A DNA stretch of 23,516 nucleotides from Sulfonitrofixus sp039714575 (GCA_039714575.1 JBDLJE010000035.1:1-23516); one strand, 5' to 3'; positions 8,111 through 17,206 are shown, numbered from the stretch's first letter. The notes: generated from the sequence alone by a model not told the origin. Made by a program: numbers and translations.

Positions 8111-8162
8111 ACAGTATTTATGTCTATCTACCCATAGTATTTATAGGTAAGATGGTAACAGC

Positions 8163-8489
8163 TCAGAGCATGCCCAGCTGTAACTTGGCCTCTTCGCTCA
8201 TCTTGTCTTGTGTCCATGGCGGATCGAAGACAAGATAAGGCTCGACAACAAGGTTGGGATATTCATCAAGGAGGTAACCGATATTACACACCTGGTCAAC
8301 GAGTGTCTCACTGACAGGACAGCCAACGGAGGTGAGGGTCATGGTCACCACACATTTTATGCCCTCACTCTCTTTCGCACAGTGAATGTCATAGATGAGG
8401 CCAAGTTCATAGATGTTGACAGGGATCTCAGGGTCATAGATCTTTTTTATCTCTTCAACGATCTTCTCTTTCAGGGCATCAAACTTCAT
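8163..8489 (-). CDS. sufT: SufT/MIP18-type (DUF59) Fe-S assembly protein
   Basis: 108 residues from ATG 8489. A longer start at 8507 is less likely, because 8489 overlaps the sufE stop (ATGA) and has AAGGAG 8 nt upstream. The family motifs are IYDPEIPVNIYELGLIYDI near the N-terminus and TLTSVGCPVSETL with the conserved cysteine. Known biology: DUF59 proteins (SufT, PaaD-like, MIP18/CIA2) help load or mature Fe-S proteins. Being last in a sufBCDE operon supports the Fe-S role. It is the single-domain form, with no fused ATPase of the Mrp/ApbC type. Confidence 0.85.
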   Translation of the reverse strand: MKFDALKEKIVEEIKKIYDPEIPVNIYELGLIYDIHCAKESEGIKCVVTMTLTSVGCPVSETLVDQVCNIGYLLDEYPNLVVEPYLVFDPPWTQDKMSEEAKLQLGML

Positions 8490-8908
8490 CCTTCTTGCTC
8501 CTTGCACCTAGTGGCGTAGGCGTAAATAACACCTAAAAAGGCCTCAAGACCCTGCTGGCGTACAGGGCTGAGCAGCTCCATCAGCCCCATCTCTTTGAGT
8601 TCATTAGGATCAAAAGCGAGGACTTCGTCAGGGGTGCGGTTGTTGAAGATGCCAAGCAGCATCACCAGCATCCCTTTGGCGATAATAGAGTCTCCCTCAG
8701 CTTCGAGTACGATCTTGCCGTCAACATACTCTTTATGCAGCCAGGCAAGTGATGAGCAGCCTTTGATGATGTTCTCATCTGTGATGTATTGCTTGTCCAG
8801 TGTCTGTGCTTCGTGTCCAAAGTCGAGTATGTACTCCATCTTCTCGTTCTCGGAGCTAAAAAGGTCAAGGTCCTCTTTATACGCGGTAACTTGTTCTGAC
8901 ATAGTCAT
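8486..8908 (-). CDS. sufE: SufE, sulfur acceptor for Fe-S assembly
   Basis: 140 residues. SufE takes persulfide sulfur from a cysteine desulfurase and hands it to SufB of the SufBCD scaffold. The acceptor cysteine is C51 in IIKGCSSLAW, the same position as in the E. coli protein. Length is typical. The ATG overlaps the sufD stop and the stop overlaps the sufT start (ATGA at both ends). The usual partner, SufS, is not encoded next to it, so it must receive sulfur from a desulfurase encoded elsewhere. Confidence 0.95.
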   Translation of the reverse strand: MTMSEQVTAYKEDLDLFSSENEKMEYILDFGHEAQTLDKQYITDENIIKGCSSLAWLHKEYVDGKIVLEAEGDSIIAKGMLVMLLGIFNNRTPDEVLAFDPNELKEMGLMELLSPVRQQGLEAFLGVIYAYATRCKEQEG

Positions 8909-10098
8909 GATCTATCCTTTTGTGTATGATAGGCGGATTCAAAACCGTCTCCGATCTGTTCTGACAGAGTCGTCTCTTGGACCTCTTCGATCATCTCATT
9001 GGCAAAGGCGAGGATCAACATCTTTCGCGCTTCATCTGTTGTTATGCCGCGTGAACAGAGGTAAAAAAGTGCGGCTTCGTCGAGCTGACCGATCGTTGAA
9101 CCGTGCGAGGCTTCAAGCTCATCGATGTAGATCTCAAGCTGTGGTTTGGACTTCATAAAGGCGCGGTTGTTAAGCAGTATGGCCTTGGAATTTTGACTGG
9201 TCTTGGCATACCGAGCACTCTGGTTGACCTGGATACGTCCGTCAAAGATACCGGTGGCATTGTCTTTCAAAATAGATTTTGCCAGATGACGGCTTGTAGC
9301 AGAGACGCCGTTATGGCGCAGCATGACAACATTGCCGCGGCGTGCTTTGGCTGAGGCAAAAAGAAGGTGCGAGACCCTGGTCTCTGTATGTGCCGCCAAG
9401 TCATTGTTGTAAAGATGCATGGCCGTGCCTGATCCAAAGTCAAAGGTCTGTATGGTCAGTTTGGCACGTTCGCCTATATCATAGTGATGTGAGCCGATGA
9501 CCACCGCTTCATCAGCAGTTGCAGTTTGGTTGCGCAGCCATGTCAGCATACTGTCTCTGTTGAGATGCACATCAAGGCCATACAGCAAAAGTGAGCCTTG
9601 ACTGTTCTCGGTATGAAATGTCTCATAGACCTGAACCTGAGAGCTCTCCGCTATTTTGATGATAATGCGGTAGGGTATGAGTGTCTGTTCCAGGGTGATA
9701 TGATGTACGATCGTGATGTCGACATCGCTTTTAATGTTGACGACAATATATCGTGGCGAAAGAAGATGCCCCATATAATAGAGTGCATCAAAATGCGTCA
9801 TATCGACACTCCCTTCGGTAGTAAAAGTTATGTCGGCACCCTCAGGTAGCGAGGTGACGACACCGTCTCTGATCTCCAAAATCTCACCTGCTGTTTGCAG
9901 CTCTTTTTGTTGAGTTTGAACAAGGGTGTAGTCTCTCTGCAGCAGCGGTTTGACAGAGAAGCTTTTGTACTGCTCCGTTTTATTACCGGGCATACCCAGC
10001 TCTAAAAACCGCTTGGCAACAGCCTCTTTACTTTTATTTAGGTGAAGAGATGCAAGCAGTTCATCCGACGTAAAATTGCTTAGTTCAGAGGGTCTCAT
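8905..10098 (-). CDS. sufD: SufD, scaffold subunit of SufBCD
   Basis: 397 residues. SufD pairs with SufB, binds SufC, and takes part in iron entry and cluster formation. The C-terminal core contains ELEASHGSTIGQLDEAALFY with the conserved histidine, then the GITTDEARKML helix that docks SufC. The N-terminal 100 residues are diverse, as is usual. The ATG overlaps the sufC stop with AAGGAAA upstream. It is paralogous to SufB but lacks SufB's QCDSLLIG cysteine motif, which is why I call it SufD. Confidence 0.95.
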   Translation of the reverse strand: MRPSELSNFTSDELLASLHLNKSKEAVAKRFLELGMPGNKTEQYKSFSVKPLLQRDYTLVQTQQKELQTAGEILEIRDGVVTSLPEGADITFTTEGSVDMTHFDALYYMGHLLSPRYIVVNIKSDVDITIVHHITLEQTLIPYRIIIKIAESSQVQVYETFHTENSQGSLLLYGLDVHLNRDSMLTWLRNQTATADEAVVIGSHHYDIGERAKLTIQTFDFGSGTAMHLYNNDLAAHTETRVSHLLFASAKARRGNVVMLRHNGVSATSRHLAKSILKDNATGIFDGRIQVNQSARYAKTSQNSKAILLNNRAFMKSKPQLEIYIDELEASHGSTIGQLDEAALFYLCSRGITTDEARKMLILAFANEMIEEVQETTLSEQIGDGFESAYHTQKDRS

Positions 10099-10841
10099 GA
10101 TGTTTCCTTGATCGCTCCGTACCCCTGTTCTTCAAGCTCTTTGCCGAGTTCAGCACCGCCGGTCTTGACGATCTTGCCGTCTTGGAGGACATGGATATAA
10201 TCAGGGTCGATATAGTCTAAAATACGGCTGTAGTGGGTGATGACCAGAAAACTCCGTTTGCCGTTCTTCATGCGGTTGATCCCTTCGGCTACGGCTCTGA
10301 GTGCATCGATGTCAAGTCCCGAATCGATCTCATCGAGGATGATAAGGTCGGGCTCCAGCATCTCCATCTGCAGGATCTCATTGCGTTTTTTCTCGCCGCC
10401 GGAGAAGCCTTCGTTGAGTGAACGCTGTATCATCTCGGTCTTCATGCCGAGCTGTTCGACATGCGTGCGCATCAGTTTGAGAAACTCTGCGGCATTAAGT
10501 GCCTTTTTACCTTCGTGTTCACGTTTGGCATTAAGAGCCGTCCGCAGAAAGTAGGCGTTGTTGACGCCGGGTATCTCAACAGGGTTTTGAAAACTTAGAA
10601 AGAGACCATTCAGGGCACGAACTTCCGGTGCCATGTCGAGAATGTTTTTGTCTTTGTAAAGGATGTCGCCATCGGTGACCTTTACATCGTAATGGCCGAC
10701 AATAGCTTTTGCAAGTGTCGATTTGCCAGAGCCGTTGAGCCCCATGATGGCATGAACCGTTCCTTTTTCAACCTTAAGCTCAAATCCATCTAGAACTGTT
10801 TTATCGCCGATAGTGACGGTCAGGTTCTTTATCTTCATCAT
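10095..10841 (-). CDS. sufC: SufC, ATPase of the SufBCD complex
   Basis: 248 residues, an ABC-type ATPase in the cytoplasm that drives conformational change of SufB-SufD. Walker A GLNGSGKST begins at residue 34. The signature is FSGGEKKRNEI, in the SufC form with EKKR, followed by Walker B LIILDEIDSGLD and the switch histidine in VITHYSR. Two ATG codons are adjacent at the start; the first overlaps the sufB stop. No transmembrane partner is nearby, so it is not a transporter. Confidence 0.97.
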   Translation of the reverse strand: MMKIKNLTVTIGDKTVLDGFELKVEKGTVHAIMGLNGSGKSTLAKAIVGHYDVKVTDGDILYKDKNILDMAPEVRALNGLFLSFQNPVEIPGVNNAYFLRTALNAKREHEGKKALNAAEFLKLMRTHVEQLGMKTEMIQRSLNEGFSGGEKKRNEILQMEMLEPDLIILDEIDSGLDIDALRAVAEGINRMKNGKRSFLVITHYSRILDYIDPDYIHVLQDGKIVKTGGAELGKELEEQGYGAIKETS

Positions 10842-12271
10842 CCTACACTTCCTTCCAACGTTAAGTTGAGCAGCTCTTTGGCCTCGACCGCAAACTCCAT
10901 AGGAAGCTGGCTGAAGACCTCTTTACAAAAACCATGCACGATCATCGAGACAGCGTCCTCTTCGCCGATACCACGGCTCTGCAGATAGAAAAGCTGTTCG
11001 TCGCTGATCTTGGAGGTGGTCGCCTCGTGTTCGATCACGGCGCTGGCATCTTGTGACTCCAGATAGGGAAAGGTGTGCGCTCCGCACTCTGAGCCGATGA
11101 GCAGACTGTCGCACTGACTGAAGTTGCGGGCACCTCTTGCCTTTGGACCCATTTTAACCAGTCCGCGGTAGCTGTTCTGGCCGCGCATGGCGGAGATCCC
11201 TTTTGAGACGATCGTGGAGCGGGTGTTTTTACCGACATGGATCATCTTGGTACCGGTATCGGCCTGTTGGGCAAGGGTGGTGACGGCAACGGAGTAGAAC
11301 TCGCCCACAGAGTTGTCACCCCGCAAGATACAGCTCGGGTACTTCCAGGTGATAGCAGAGCCCGTCTCGACCTGTGTCCAGGAGATCTTGGCGTTCTCCC
11401 CCTCGCAAAGACCGCGTTTGGTCACAAAGTTAAAGATGCCGCCTCTGCCGTTCTCGTCGCCTGGGTACCAGTTCTGTATCGTGGAGTATTTTATCTCGGC
11501 ATCTTTTTTGGCAATGAGTTCCACCACGGCGGCATGGAGTTGGGTCTCATCACGCTGCGGTGCGGAACACCCCTCATTATATGAGACGTAACTGCCCTCA
11601 TCAGCGATGATCAGTGTCCTCTCGAACTGTCCCGTGTTCAGCGCGTTAATACGAAAATAGGTGGAGAGCTCCATCGGGCAGCGCACCCCTTTGGGAACAT
11701 AGACAAAGGTGCCGTCGGTAAAGACGGCGGCATTAAGTGCAGCAAAGAAGTTGTCGCTCATCGGTACGACAGAGAAGAGGTGCTCCTGCACCAACTCTGA
11801 ATGGTCGCGTATGGCCTCTGAGATAGAACAGAAGATGATACCTAGTTCCTTCAGTGTTTCGGAGTAGGTTGTTTTGACAGATACAGAGTCAAAGACCGCA
11901 TCCACCGCGATACCTTGTAACATCTTCTGCTCGTCAAGCGGGATGCCGAGCTTTTCATACGCTTCCAGGACTTTTGGATCAACTTCGTCAAGAGTGTTGG
12001 GGGCTTTTTTAGGGGCTGCAAAGTAAGAGATGGCCTGATAGTCTATGGGCTCATAATGCAGATGCGACCAGTGCGGCTCTTGCATCTTTTCCCATCGCTT
12101 CAGTGCCTTGATGCGCAGTTGTGTCATCCACTCCGGCTCCTCTTTCTTGGCGGAGATAAAGAGGATGACATCACTGTTAAGCCCCGGTGCGACACTCTCT
12201 TCTTCGACATCGACCGTAAAACCGAGCTTGTACTCCTGAGAGACGATCTTGTCAACATCTGTCTGAGCCAT
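10838..12271 (-). CDS. sufB: SufB, Fe-S cluster scaffold
   Basis: 477 residues, the expected length. SufB is where the cluster is built. The C-terminal RNFSQCDSLLIGSECGAHTF carries the cysteine corresponding to the sulfur-accepting residue of E. coli SufB, and IEHEATTSKISDEQLFYLQSRGI is the SufC-facing region. Start ATG 12271 is preceded by GGAG 5 nt upstream. It is the first gene of sufBCDE-sufT, all linked by ATGA overlaps, so the whole operon probably depends on the promoter in front of sufB. No SufA or regulator gene (SufR/IscR type) is present. Confidence 0.97.
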   Translation of the reverse strand: MAQTDVDKIVSQEYKLGFTVDVEEESVAPGLNSDVILFISAKKEEPEWMTQLRIKALKRWEKMQEPHWSHLHYEPIDYQAISYFAAPKKAPNTLDEVDPKVLEAYEKLGIPLDEQKMLQGIAVDAVFDSVSVKTTYSETLKELGIIFCSISEAIRDHSELVQEHLFSVVPMSDNFFAALNAAVFTDGTFVYVPKGVRCPMELSTYFRINALNTGQFERTLIIADEGSYVSYNEGCSAPQRDETQLHAAVVELIAKKDAEIKYSTIQNWYPGDENGRGGIFNFVTKRGLCEGENAKISWTQVETGSAITWKYPSCILRGDNSVGEFYSVAVTTLAQQADTGTKMIHVGKNTRSTIVSKGISAMRGQNSYRGLVKMGPKARGARNFSQCDSLLIGSECGAHTFPYLESQDASAVIEHEATTSKISDEQLFYLQSRGIGEEDAVSMIVHGFCKEVFSQLPMEFAVEAKELLNLTLEGSVG

Positions 12272-12300
12272 AACATCTCCTTTTTTTCTCCTATGTAACT

Positions 12301-12306
12301 ACTATA
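12301..12306 (-). promoter_or_regulatory. Candidate -10 box of the suf operon
   Basis: TATAGT on the minus strand lies 29 nt before sufB, downstream of a T-rich stretch (TTTTTT at about 12320-12326). It is part of a short palindrome ACTATAGT. The 97-bp gap between sufB and copA is very AT-rich. I could not recognise an IscR- or Fur-type site with confidence. Confidence 0.35.
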
Positions 12307-12368
12307 GTCCTAATCAGAGAAAAAATATCTTATTAATCAAAAGTGCATAAAATTTTTAATTTTTCCCT

Positions 12369-14519
12369 TTATAATTTGACACGTTTAAGTCTCAAGGCAT
12401 TACTGATGACAGAGACGGAGCTGAAACTCATGGCTGCGGCGGCTATCATCGGTGAGAGCAGTATGCCGAAGAAGGGGTAGAGCAGACCTGCAGCGACAGG
12501 GACACCGGCCGAGTTGTATATGAAGGCGAAGAAGAGGTTCTGTCTGATGTTGCGCATGGTGGCCTGACTTAACCGTCTGGCTCTGACAATACCTCTCAGG
12601 TCGCCTTTGACCAAGGTGATACCGGCACTCTCCATCGCTATGTCGGTACCTGTTCCCATGGCGATACCCACATGTGCTTGTGCCAGAGCAGGGGCATCGT
12701 TGATGCCGTCACCGGCCATGGCGACAATGTGGCCTCTGTCTTGCAGCTCTTTGATGATCTGGGCCTTTTGTTCCGGCAATACATCCGCATGCATATGGTC
12801 GATCTGTAGTTTGTCTGCAACGGCTTGTGCCGTAATAAGGTTGTCACCTGTCAGCATGACAATCTCTATGCCTTCGGCATGCAGATCGCGGATGGCTTCG
12901 GGTGTTGACGCTTTGAGAGGGTCGGCAACAGCGATCAGACCTGCCGCTTTGCCATCGATAGCGATCAGCATCACTGTTTTACCGTCAGCGCGTAGTGCCT
13001 CTGCTTGTTTCACTAATGTGTCGGCAGGGATATTGAGGCTTTCGAACAGTTGTGTATTACCTACCGCTACTGCATGTCCATCGACTTTACCGGTGACACC
13101 CATGCCCGTAATGGAGTGAAAATCATCGGTCTTGATCAACTCAACCCCTTTTTCCTTAGCGCCATTGACGATAGCTTCTGCCAAGGGATGTTCGCTGGCA
13201 CGTTCAAGGCTTGCGGTCATGCGCAGCACTTCCTCTTCGCTGAACCCCTCTTCTGCCTGTACTGCAACCAGTTTCGGTCTGCCTTGGGTGAGGGTGCCTG
13301 TTTTGTCAACGACAAGGGTGTCGACTTTTTCCATGATCTCCAGTGCTTCGGCATTTTTGATCAACACGCCGGCCATCGCACCGCGTCCTGTTGAGACCAT
13401 GATAGAGATAGGCGTCGCAAGACCAAGCGCACACGGACAGGCAATGATAAGTACCGCAACAGCATTGACGACAGCGTAGGCGAGGCGTGGTTCAGGTCCC
13501 ACTGTCCACCAGATGAAAAATGCGATCAGTGAAACAGTGACGACGGCGGGCACAAAATAGCCGGCGACCATGTCGGCCAGTTTTTGGATCGGCGCCCGTG
13601 AGCGCTGTGCCTCGGCGACCATATTGACGATCTGCGAGAGTAAGGTGTCGGAACCGACCTTTTGCGCCTGCATCAGCAGTGAACCTGTTCCGTTGATCGT
13701 CGCACCTATGAGTTGCTCACCGGGTCTCTTGGTCACAGGGATAGGTTCACCCGTGATCATGGACTCATCCACGCTGCTCTCTCCATGGATGACCGTGCCG
13801 TCTACGGGTATCTTCTCTCCGGGACGGACACGCAGCATATTGCCGGGCTGCACCTTCTCTAGCGAGACATCAAGTTCTTCTCCTTTGTCTTTCACGATGT
13901 GTGCCGTATTGGGAGCCAGTTCAAGCAGCATGGTTATGGCGGCATTGGTCTGTGAACGGGCACGAAGTTCAAGTACCTGTCCTAAAAGCACCAGCACCGT
14001 GATAACGGCTGACGCTTCAAAGTAGACAGCGACCAGGCCATCTTCCATCTGCATGGTAGAGGGGAAGATGTGTGGAAACAGCAGCGCGACAACACTATAG
14101 ACCCATGCAACAGAGACACCGAGCGCGATCAGCGTGAACATGTTCAGGTTCCAGCTCTTGACAGAGTTCCAACCGCGGACAAAAAACGGCCAGCCGCCCC
14201 ATAAGACAACCGGTGTCGCCAAGACAAACTCTATCCACTGAACGGTCTGCATGGAGAGTGCAGCAGGCAGCAAAGCCGGAAACATGTCTGCTGTCATGGC
14301 TAAGATAAAGAGAGGAAGTGCCAGCACGGCACCGATCCGGAAACGTCGGCTCATGTCGATAAGCTCTCCATTTTTCTCTTCGACCTCTCCTGCCGTCGGT
14401 TCGAGAGCCATGCCGCACTTAGGACAGTCACCGGGATGGTCCTGCTGAACTTCAGGGTGCATAGGGCAAGTGTAGATGTTTTCGTTGGTGTCTGTTGACT
14501 GAAAGGAGGTGCTTTTCAT
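12369..14519 (-). CDS. copA: Copper-translocating P1B-type ATPase
   Basis: 716 residues, about six to eight membrane spans; exports Cu(I) (possibly Ag(I)) using ATP. An N-terminal heavy-metal-binding motif (YTCPMHPEVQQ...CPKCGM, 16-37) replaces the usual CxxC ferredoxin-like HMA domains. Core motifs: TGEP (256-259), CPC (361-363), phosphorylation site DKTGTLT (405-411), SEHP (442-445), TGDN (557-560), GDGINDAP (603-610). The YN pair (668-669) and MSFSS (697-701) in the last two helices match the Cu(I)-specific P1B-1 pattern. The ATG overlaps the stop of the VOC gene (ATGA). I see no copper-regulator gene next to it. Confidence 0.93.
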   Translation of the reverse strand: MKSTSFQSTDTNENIYTCPMHPEVQQDHPGDCPKCGMALEPTAGEVEEKNGELIDMSRRFRIGAVLALPLFILAMTADMFPALLPAALSMQTVQWIEFVLATPVVLWGGWPFFVRGWNSVKSWNLNMFTLIALGVSVAWVYSVVALLFPHIFPSTMQMEDGLVAVYFEASAVITVLVLLGQVLELRARSQTNAAITMLLELAPNTAHIVKDKGEELDVSLEKVQPGNMLRVRPGEKIPVDGTVIHGESSVDESMITGEPIPVTKRPGEQLIGATINGTGSLLMQAQKVGSDTLLSQIVNMVAEAQRSRAPIQKLADMVAGYFVPAVVTVSLIAFFIWWTVGPEPRLAYAVVNAVAVLIIACPCALGLATPISIMVSTGRGAMAGVLIKNAEALEIMEKVDTLVVDKTGTLTQGRPKLVAVQAEEGFSEEEVLRMTASLERASEHPLAEAIVNGAKEKGVELIKTDDFHSITGMGVTGKVDGHAVAVGNTQLFESLNIPADTLVKQAEALRADGKTVMLIAIDGKAAGLIAVADPLKASTPEAIRDLHAEGIEIVMLTGDNLITAQAVADKLQIDHMHADVLPEQKAQIIKELQDRGHIVAMAGDGINDAPALAQAHVGIAMGTGTDIAMESAGITLVKGDLRGIVRARRLSQATMRNIRQNLFFAFIYNSAGVPVAAGLLYPFFGILLSPMIAAAAMSFSSVSVISNALRLKRVKL

Positions 14520-14884
14520 CGCTGCGTCCTCTCTGTTATCACTTCGAGAATATGGCCGTCGGGATCATCAAAATAGAATCCTTTGTCATCTTCACGCAGA
14601 TATTCTGATTGGTTGTTGCGATCAGCAGGGCTGTCGCCGTAGGGGAGGCTTCTGGTAATGAGACGGTTGAGAACAGTGTCATACTCCATAGCAGAAGCAC
14701 GAAATGCATAGTGGTTGGATCGGACTTTTTTGCGGTTGCTAAAGAGCAGTTTCAAGGTGTCATCGACATGTACGACTTCAAAACTGAAATGCGAACCTCC
14801 CTCTCTGAAGTTCAGTATGTCAGCATAAAACGCTGCAGAGACAGTGTTGTCGAGGCAGGGGACTATGGTGTGGTCAAGTTTCAT
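14516..14884 (-). CDS. Small VOC-superfamily (glyoxalase-fold) protein
   Basis: 122 residues from ATG 14884, chosen because AAGGAG lies 6 nt upstream; an in-frame start at 14929 lacks this. The fold pattern is a single VOC module: MKLDHTIVPCLDNTVSAAFY at the start, YAFRAS in the middle and FDDPDGHILEVITE at the end. Possible metal ligands are H5, the histidine in NHYAF and the glutamate in ILEVI. VOC proteins include glyoxalases, dioxygenases and resistance proteins; the substrate is unknown. It is coupled to copA, which may mean a link to metal stress, but co-transcription alone is weak evidence. Confidence 0.75.
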   Translation of the reverse strand: MKLDHTIVPCLDNTVSAAFYADILNFREGGSHFSFEVVHVDDTLKLLFSNRKKVRSNHYAFRASAMEYDTVLNRLITRSLPYGDSPADRNNQSEYLREDDKGFYFDDPDGHILEVITERTQR

Positions 14885-14909
14885 AATCGACTCCTTAGAT
14901 AGAGTTCTT

Positions 14910-14915
14910 ATTATA
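14910..14915 (-). promoter_or_regulatory. Candidate -10 box for the VOC-copA operon
   Basis: TATAAT on the minus strand, 25 nt before the VOC ATG, downstream of a T-run. There is no clear -35, and I see no CueR-like long-spacer dyad. Confidence 0.45.
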
Positions 14916-14990
14916 AAAAGTAGCATCAATTATCTTAGACGGTATGGTTTATCTAAAACTATATGTAAAAGTTAAAGCTTTCGGTGTCAG

Positions 14991-17039
14991 CTACTCTTTC
15001 TCCTCTTTACGCATGTTCAGCATCTGTGATTCTATATTGTCGATAAGGTGTTGTGCTTCTGCAGTTTCGAGTACTCCATCATGCTCCATCTTCCAGATAA
15101 GCGAGCGTTCATGGTTGAGCAGCAGTCGTCTGGCTGATTTGGATTGCAGCTGGGCAATAAATTCAGGGTATTCGCGGTTGATATGACGGGCAAAGGCAAA
15201 AGCCTGCGAACAGTTATAATCGATCATCTCTTCAATACGGTCTCCCGTTTCACCGTCGGGCTGAAGGTCTTTGATGTGACGGCGCATCTCCTCTTGTGCG
15301 GTAACGAAGCCTCTGGCAATATCATAGCTGAGCGAGAGACGTGTAAAGAGCCACTCTTGCATAGAGTGTCCCATCATTGGAAGTTCCTGCAGCCATTTCG
15401 GCGGTGTCGGTACTTTGAAACTTTTTTCAAGGGTGTGACGCGGAGCGATGACCGGATCGTTGTCGAGGGCATAGTCGACGGAACGTGAGAGGTCAAAGGC
15501 GGCCTGACGTCCGATACGGCCATCTTCGAACTGACGCCAGTAGTCACTTCGTTCGATCTCGAGCAGTCTGCGCATAAAGGCGACATCAAGCTCCTCTTGT
15601 TTGATCTTTGATGCATCCGATGGGGTGGTATGAGAGCTGTGGTCATCCATAAGACGGCCGAGTGAATCAAGCTTTACCGTATTGAAAAAAGGGTTGTGTG
15701 CCAGCGTTTTAAGAAAGATGTTCATCTCTTCGTTGAGTGCTTTGCGTGCTTTTTGAACGGATGCCTCTTTGGCAAGAGGGAGTCTGTCAAGTTTAAGCAG
15801 GTGCAGCAGCCACTCCATCGTTGAACCGTTGATGACGATGGTAAGAAAAACGATCCCGGCGGTAAGAAAGAGGATCTGTTCGCGAAGCTGCTGTTCGATC
15901 GCTTCGTCTTGCGCGAGGGAGAGTGCCAGTGCGAGTGACACGGCGCCGCGCAGACCGCCCCAGACCACTACGGTGGCTTTTTGTCTGGTGACCCCTACAC
16001 CGATGCGTTTGAGGATCGGCATGAGTATCAGCACGGAGGCACCGCGGATAAGGATAAGCAAGATGTACAGTATGCCGAGGGTGACCCACAACTGCGGCGA
16101 ATCAAAGGTGGTGTGGGTCATGATGACGATACCGACGATGAGAAAGATCATCGTGTTGGCCATGTAGGTCATCATCTCCCAGAACTGGTGCAGGAAGTGT
16201 GAGATCTCAGGAGAGATACGGATGCGTCCCAGCGTTGAAAACATCAGGGCAAGGGCTACCAGTGCAACGATCCCCGAGACGTGTAGAGACTCTGCGATGA
16301 AAAAGGTGATGTAAGCGGCAGCGACAGAGAGGGTGATCTCGATGAGCGGCTGGTTGATCAGCTTGCCGATGATCCATAAGACAGCCCATCCGATGGCTGA
16401 ACCGATGATCAGGCCGGCAGAGACGACCCAGATAAATTCGCCGATGACGGGCAGTGCTTTGACCTCTGTTGTCGTCCCGAGGGCAAAGCCGTAAAAGAGG
16501 GAGAAAAAGACGACAGCCGTACCGTCATTGAGAAGAGACTCGCCTTCAATAAGGGTCTCAAGCCGTTTGCGTGAACTCTTCTCTTTGAGCAGAGCGACGA
16601 CGGCAACCGGGTCGGTGGCACTGATGAGTGCTCCAAAGAGCAGAGCGACCCCCATTCCCCACGAAAGCAGCCAGCTTACAGCCAAGGCGCTTAGCACCAT
16701 GGAGATAATCAGGCCGACGATCGCCAGCAGGGTGATCTGCGGGGCGATACGAAAGAAGAGGTGCGGCTCCATCGAGTAGGCCGACTCAAAGATCAGTGTC
16801 GGCAGGAAAAGAAATAGGATGAGATGCGGGTCTATGTTGCCCACCTGTGTAAAGATACCGCTTACCACTGTCTCAGTCCCAAAGAGACCGAAGTGGTTCA
16901 TCCCGCCTGCAGCGATCCCGACTAGCAGCAGTACAACGGTGTAGGGGAGACGGCTGTTTCGCATCAGCATTTTAAGCAGTGCGCCTACAGAGAGTGAAGC
17001 GACCACGAAGAGAAGAATAGAGAGACCGCTATCATCCAT
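14991..17039 (-). CDS. CPA1-family Na+(K+)/H+ antiporter with long cytosolic tail
   Basis: 682 residues. Residues 1-410 form about 12 membrane helices of a cation:proton antiporter that exchanges H+ for Na+ or K+ across the cytoplasmic membrane. Conserved ion-binding motifs: SATDPVAVVALL (TDPVAV 142-147) and GESLLNDGTAVVFF with the ND pair (171-172), which marks an electroneutral CPA1 (NhaP/NHE-like) type. A hydrophilic tail of about 270 residues follows, rich in charged helices, which I cannot assign to a domain. Such tails often regulate the transporter. It has its own strong promoter and is monocistronic. Ion specificity cannot be told. Confidence 0.9.
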   Translation of the reverse strand: MDDSGLSILLFVVASLSVGALLKMLMRNSRLPYTVVLLLVGIAAGGMNHFGLFGTETVVSGIFTQVGNIDPHLILFLFLPTLIFESAYSMEPHLFFRIAPQITLLAIVGLIISMVLSALAVSWLLSWGMGVALLFGALISATDPVAVVALLKEKSSRKRLETLIEGESLLNDGTAVVFFSLFYGFALGTTTEVKALPVIGEFIWVVSAGLIIGSAIGWAVLWIIGKLINQPLIEITLSVAAAYITFFIAESLHVSGIVALVALALMFSTLGRIRISPEISHFLHQFWEMMTYMANTMIFLIVGIVIMTHTTFDSPQLWVTLGILYILLILIRGASVLILMPILKRIGVGVTRQKATVVVWGGLRGAVSLALALSLAQDEAIEQQLREQILFLTAGIVFLTIVINGSTMEWLLHLLKLDRLPLAKEASVQKARKALNEEMNIFLKTLAHNPFFNTVKLDSLGRLMDDHSSHTTPSDASKIKQEELDVAFMRRLLEIERSDYWRQFEDGRIGRQAAFDLSRSVDYALDNDPVIAPRHTLEKSFKVPTPPKWLQELPMMGHSMQEWLFTRLSLSYDIARGFVTAQEEMRRHIKDLQPDGETGDRIEEMIDYNCSQAFAFARHINREYPEFIAQLQSKSARRLLLNHERSLIWKMEHDGVLETAEAQHLIDNIESQMLNMRKEEKE

Positions 17040-17056
17040 TTTAGAGCCTTTTGATA

Positions 17057-17085
17057 ATTGTACTCCAAGTGAATAAGTGTGTCAA
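17057..17085 (-). promoter_or_regulatory. Consensus sigma-70 promoter of the antiporter gene
   Basis: On the minus strand TTGACA (17085-17080), a 17-nt spacer and TACAAT (17062-17057) give a near-perfect promoter. The predicted start lies about 11 nt before the ATG at 17039. It is the only clearly consensus -35 I found in the window. Confidence 0.7.
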
Positions 17086-17206
17086 GTTGTGTTGAGGTCT
17101 CTTATGATGTCAAAAGTGAGGGGCATACAGTGATTGGTAGAACAGTGGTCTTAGTAAGCAGAGCGCCTACTACTTTTGTATAAACTGGCCGCTTTCTTCT
17201 CATAGG

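Noticed and set aside
8129..8149. Hairpin TACC-c-ATA / TAT-a-GGTA after the suf operon
   Set aside because: Short stem with a mismatch and no T tract; too weak to call a terminator.
8595..9158. 187-codon plus-strand open frame
   Set aside because: It lies opposite sufD and sufE, which have clear family motifs; the frame has no family resemblance and is a shadow of GC-rich coding sequence.
12607..13119. 170-codon plus-strand open frame opposite copA
   Set aside because: Alanine/serine-rich antisense shadow of copA, with no ribosome-binding site or family pattern.
12369..14519. Zinc/cadmium exporter as an alternative for the P-type ATPase
   Set aside because: The CPC motif with YN and MSFSS in the last helices fits the Cu(I) class; Zn/Cd pumps carry different residues there.
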